This document shows positions 59,501 to 64,000 of a stretch of 64,000 bases of DNA, piece by piece. Position 1 is the first letter of the stretch. Every line of letters begins with the position of its first letter. The notes under the pieces are model-generated. The model saw only the letters and a list, made by a program, of their open reading frames with translations, was not told where the DNA came from and ran no database searches. Where the stretch lies: NCBI GenBank assembly GCA_002749535.1, contig MZZL01000064.1:248001-312000 (forward strand), given 5' to 3'. Position numbers and translations under genes: made by a program. Origin of the DNA: Apophysomyces variabilis (lineage: Eukaryota; Mucoromycota; Mucoromycetes; Mucorales; Mucoraceae).

Positions 59501-62500
59501 CCATCAAAGGCAATTTGCAAATCTTCTTCCTGTTGTACAGAGAGCTTCTTTAGCAAGAAAATAGTTGCTTCAGATGATGAAAGTTCTGGTCTTGCCAGGC
59601 AAATGACTTCTACGTCGACTACATTAATATGATAACGAAGTTGGGAAGCAGTAGCTTGAACTGTGGAAGGAGCCATTGATTCCTGGGTTGCTGGTACATT
59701 GATTGTGTCGCGCTTTTCTCGCTGCGATCTGGCGTACCTTTGAGCTTCTGTCTCTGTTTGCTCCGGTACGAATGGGCTAGCAAAAAATTCTTTGAGTAGA
59801 AGGAGATAGTCAAGAGACAAGACAATCTTGGGACTATCTATAGTAACCGCAACATGGGTTGTACTTTGTCCATCTTGTGTATGTTTTGTCACCCTAATTT
59901 GGAGCTGTGGGCCATTTAGGTGACTTGCTGGTATAATCTCCTTGAAAAGCGATGTAGAATTCCACCTGGTATCGGCGAAACTCATCGATTGTAACTGCAT
60001 CTCCATGATCATAGATGAGTCCATCATGGTCTGCATTTTCAGGGAGGTGTTGTAGAAAGACAGGCTAGATAGGGGGGTTTCATTACCCTCGCTTCCAGTC
60101 AAAATTTCCAAGCAGATGTTCTTGACGTTAACAACTAAATCCATTTGGATCCTGGCACTGTCGCCTTCTTTTTCCTTATCTGACTTCGATATTTCCTTGT
60201 CCAATCCCGACATTGAAGTGGGTTCTGTCGATATGACGCTGCTAGACTCGGACAAGTTTTGACCTTCGTCATCCTGGTTATGCGAGACATCGTCGGTGTC
60301 CGCTCCAAAGGACGCACTGAGCAAGTTTGAAACTTCCATGATAGATTTGTATTGCCGCTCCGTAAGGGACATTCTGACATCCGATACGTTTCCTTTGATT
60401 CGCGAGACAGGGCCAGCAACATTTTCTGGATGCTCCGCAGTCTCAAGCTCAAACGTAACGTCCAAGTCATTAAGGATCGATAAGTACGTTTCCGTTTCTA
60501 CGTCAGCATCATCTTTTTTCACAGATATGGATTGCAAACGGATTGAGTGCAGTCCACATTGAATGGCATTAACAGGTACGGAAACTGACTGGGAAAGATC
60601 AGCACTTCTTCGTACCACACCGATAAATTGGTTAATGGCGCGAATTTCTCCGAGATGAGCAACTATCGATTCTTTGTCTTTGCCGTCCCCAACAGGAAAA
60701 ATAACAACCGGACTTTTGATAGCAACGTCAAAATGAAATCTGGCGTTGGTTTCTTGGAGTTGCTGAGCAGTCTCAGCAGCTGCTCGTCTGGCGGCATCAT
60801 ATACCGTTTTCATCTCGAGAAACTCGGACAAGAAAGATACAATAGGTTTTACCGAATCCAAGAATAGAAATTTAAATGCGCCCATACGAAGTTGGAACTG
60901 TTGATCATAACCTGGATAATTTGAAGCCAGAGGATCGAAAGTTTCGTAATCGAAATTCATTAACTCATCGCCAACAATGCTGAGAATATGGACCGTAGAA
61001 ACGCTACGTGACAAATCATGGGCTTCTGTGGACACCGCTGTATCGTCGCTCAGAGTAAAATTGCCAAATTTACCCGTCACCTTGAGCGCCTTGGGCTGTA
61101 ATAGTATGGTCAAGGCACCAAATGACAATGTACCCGTGCCCAGACGCTTCCCATCGTTGTTGAGAATAAAGTCCAGACTGTCTAAATGGATTTGAACTTT
61201 CATAGAGTTTTCCTGCTTTTTCTGCTTCTGTGAATTTTCGACTACAATTTCCAACGCTGATTCGGTTTGAGATGGAGCGACGGGTCTATCCTCTTGTTGG
61301 TGTTGACCACCTTCAGGAGCTCCAGTAAATGTTTCCAGAACAAAGTTGTATAACGTAAGAAGCGAACTTCGCGTCACAATGATGTTCAAAGTAGATAACG
61401 TCACATCAACGGTTTGATCGTATCCTCCATAACTATTATGAAACTGCGGATGCTTCCGATTGACTTGCAAGTATCTAACATTGACCAGGTTCTTTTCAGT
61501 GGCCGGCCTTCCTTGCTCTTTGTTCACAATGTCTGACGTTACTAGATAAAGAAATTCCTTTCCGTGTTCCATTTCATCAACTATATTAAGCGTACGCAAC
61601 GACACGTCCACAGATATGTCATATGGCCTGGAAACGAAAAGTAACGCAAAGTTTTCCAAGACCACTGTACAAAGCAGCACATCAAGCCGGGGAGAATTTG
61701 ACGATGTTTCGTTAAGTAATACGGACACTTTGTCAACTTGGAAGGAAAATTTGAACTGTTCTTGTTGTGTGCTTTCAACTGATATTACAGAGTCACTTGA
61801 ATAGTTTCGTAGTCGGTTATCCACGGTCGTATCTTCCACCATTTCGCTGTCTGTATCTGAGATTAAGAGATCTTCTATAGGCTCATTCCATAAACGCTGG
61901 CGAAGCACCCCTTTGTTTCGATCCTTATCGGTCGTCTGAATGGCTTTGCCGTCGGCTGATGAAGATGGTACAAGTAAATCCACAATCTTCATCAACGTCT
62001 TGTATTTACTGTTAGAGAAATTCACGGAAAGCAACGGTAAATGTCCGGAAACTTTGAATTTTGTGAATTGGTTCGATCCTTGAAGAATGCATAGCTCTAC
62101 CAAAAATTTGATATCGGTGCGGGCGATGAGATGAGCATCCTGATTTTTATCGACTTTCTGGTGCAATTGTGCCAGACAATCCTTCACGCTGGGAGCAATC
62201 AACACCCTCATCTGGGATAGGCGGAGATTGAACTTGTCATACATCAGACCTTCCAACTTGTCATAATCTTCTTGTGTATACTTTTGGTCTGCTTTTCCTT
62301 TAAACTCATTAGCAAGTTCTTGATTGGCGAGATCGCTATCAATAGTAATATGTCCAGCGTCGATAATCATTGCAGGGGAGTCTTCGATGACACAGCTACG
62401 TATCTTTTTCAGAATTTAATACAATCTTTATCATGTACATTACCTTTCCGGAATGACAAAGATTGGTGCATCCATGTCCACGTCCAGTAACATTGTCATG

Positions 62501-64000
62501 TGGGTCTGCAAAGCGTATTCTAAACCAGCTCTTGTCTGCCTTCTGAAATTTTCGATAGTATCGCCAGCCACCTCTATCAAAGCCTGAACACTCTCCATTT
62601 TGTTCTGAGGAGGTTTTAGGAAGTCGATAATTCCCATAATCACGGTTGGATTGTAGATAATCTCGAGATGTCGCATAGTAAGTGATATAACATTGTCGGC
62701 GACGCCGCTCAGCGGTTTACGCTCGAACTTAACAGCGAAGAATGGTTGTTGGGTTTCCGATTGCGCGATAAACTGACCGAGACCAGTTCGTTGAGTATCT
62801 GATCTCATTAGACTAGCGCTTGTTTCTTGTTTCACACCAATCAGCTGAGGGTATAGTGTATTTTCCGTTGATCCGTCGAACAATCTGAGGTCTCCTAGAC
62901 TGGCTGACACTTTCATAGACTCTACGTACTGCGTAACTTCCATTGATACGTTGTCGAATACAATAGATGCCAGCTCACGTGGTTGAACAGAATGCGGTTG
63001 CTGCCGGATAGTGAATGATCCCTTGTTCAACTTCACACTCAGGTTAAACTTCATAGTCTATACAAATCATCACATATATAAATAAAGAGTAATCGTCATA
63101 ATGTATACACTTGCATCTTTAGGCATATCGACTGCAGCAGCAATCAAAGCCTTTTCCTCGTCATACTCGATAGCATCGTAGAGCTCCTTTTTTTGTTCCT
63201 CGGTCATTACGAAAGAATCGGTATCGCTCTGCTATAAAAAAACACGTTTAGACAGATCGTAAGTTCAGCTACTATTTTTACCTCATCCGATTTGATACTA
63301 CTAGTTCCAGACCACCAAGAGCTAAACCAACCCTTGCTACTTTGTGCACTCAACCTTTTCTCTTCCTCTATATTTTTCATATCATTGAGACATTGATAGT
63401 AAGAAACAGCAGTTTCGTTTTTACCGATTTTTATCTTTTCTCGTCTCATCTTGCTTTTTGCAATACTACGGTAAAACCGGATATCTTCAAAGCTCAAATT
63501 CCATTCCAGAGCCTTTAGTATCTCAAGTTGCTCGGGTGTGGCTTTTTGCATCTTCTGCGCCGTGTAGCATTCTACATAGCTTAGTCTCTCTTGCCGGCGT
63601 TTCTTGAAATGAGCCCAGGTCCACCTATAGTTACGCTCATGAATCTCGGCCAAAATTGCATTTCCGGCATATCGAAAATATTCTATAGGGTGTGATTTTG
63701 GAGTCGTTCCTTGACGAGGACGATATTTAAGATACTACCAATAACTTGTCAGCGAGATATGAGTGATGCTGCTTACAAAACCTTGTGCTTTTTGAGGTTT
63801 GCATGGAAAAGATCCACCATCAAAATGGCGTCTCTATATTGTTCGTCATCCAGAGCAAATGCAAGCTCGTTAAATAACAGAGTAACGTCTGTCTTTGCCA
63901 CACCGCTTCCGTATTTTTTATTAAGCTTCACCTGAGACAAACATTAGGTACTTCGAGAATCCATATTTCCTATAGCTTACCTTTCCTGTGCCAGATACAG
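53570..64000 (-). CDS. VPS13: VPS13 bridge-type lipid-transfer protein, N-terminus beyond the window
   Basis: A multi-exon minus-strand gene runs off the right edge. Exons I could define are an edge exon ending at 63981, then 63782-63931, 63282-63734, 63109-63231, 62444-63057 and 59122-62395; many smaller exons continue to the stop at 53570. Landmarks include SGTGKVKLNKKYG and LLFNELAFALDDEQYRDAIL (end of the chorein region), RYAGNAILAEIHERNYRWTW, VIPESCVIEDSPAMIIDAGH, the SHR-BD/VAB-like region at 55-59 kb and a C-terminal ATG2_C/PH-type end (GVFDLASNVSAGIRETTTIF, RYIGADGIL, GGKYFNESYIAH). VPS13 moves phospholipids between membranes at contact sites. About 10.4 kb are present; roughly the first 150-200 residues are missing. 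Exons at 53.9-59.1 kb were followed by homology, not one by one. Confidence 0.93.

Overview
The window reads as nuclear DNA of an early-diverging filamentous fungus, most likely a Mucoromycota (Mucorales-type) species. The genes are AT-leaning with many short introns of about 45-80 bp carrying CTAAC/CTRAY-like branch sites. The proteins are eukaryotic and fungal-like: an ER-retained GRP94, a GRIP golgin, a Fun30-type remodeller and VPS13. Between genes lie decayed transposons, including eukaryotic TnpB relatives (Fanzor). The species call is inference from gene content and style, not from a marker gene.

Layout. 1-1.4 kb holds a dispersed-repeat fragment and a Tc1/mariner transposase scrap. 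1.4-7.9 kb is a compact host block: a DapA/HOGA-type aldolase, NADPH-cytochrome P450 reductase, an OXLD1-like mitochondrial protein (minus strand, with a 15-nt microexon) and an Ngl2/Angel-type nuclease. 8-13.9 kb is transposon debris: repeat family R1, a LINE 3' end, repeat E and a pogo/Tigger relic. 14.3-16.3 kb is a WDR44/Dgr2-type WD40 gene. 16.6-18.6 kb is a minus-strand Fanzor relic. 20.7-23.0 kb has a small membrane protein and an alkenal-reductase gene broken by a 38-N scaffold gap flanked by near-identical duplicates. 25.6-29.4 kb is a second, plus-strand Fanzor locus with most signature motifs but a split reading frame. 30-34.6 kb is nested repeats, including a 188-bp MITE and a poly(A) insertion with 15-bp target duplications. 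35.2-35.9 kb is RPS27. 36.3-41.3 kb holds unassigned coding-like segments, a Tc1-like relic, and a 5'-truncated LINE carrying a second copy of the 188-bp MITE. 41.6-51.4 kb is a second host block: glutaredoxin and GRP94 (divergent), then a GRIP golgin and a Fun30/SMARCAD1 remodeller (divergent, 154 bp between starts). 51.6-53 kb is another R1 copy. 53.6 kb to the right edge is VPS13 on the minus strand, with its N-terminus off the window.

The host genes are ordinary housekeeping functions: P450 electron supply, ER folding, Golgi tethering, chromatin remodelling, inter-membrane lipid transfer and translation. They form no single pathway. Two head-to-head pairs (glutaredoxin/GRP94 and golgin/Fun30) probably share promoter regions. 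The most unusual content is the pair of Fanzor loci, eukaryotic relatives of the RNA-guided nuclease TnpB, of two recognisably different types. Both are damaged. No tRNA, rRNA or CRISPR array was found.
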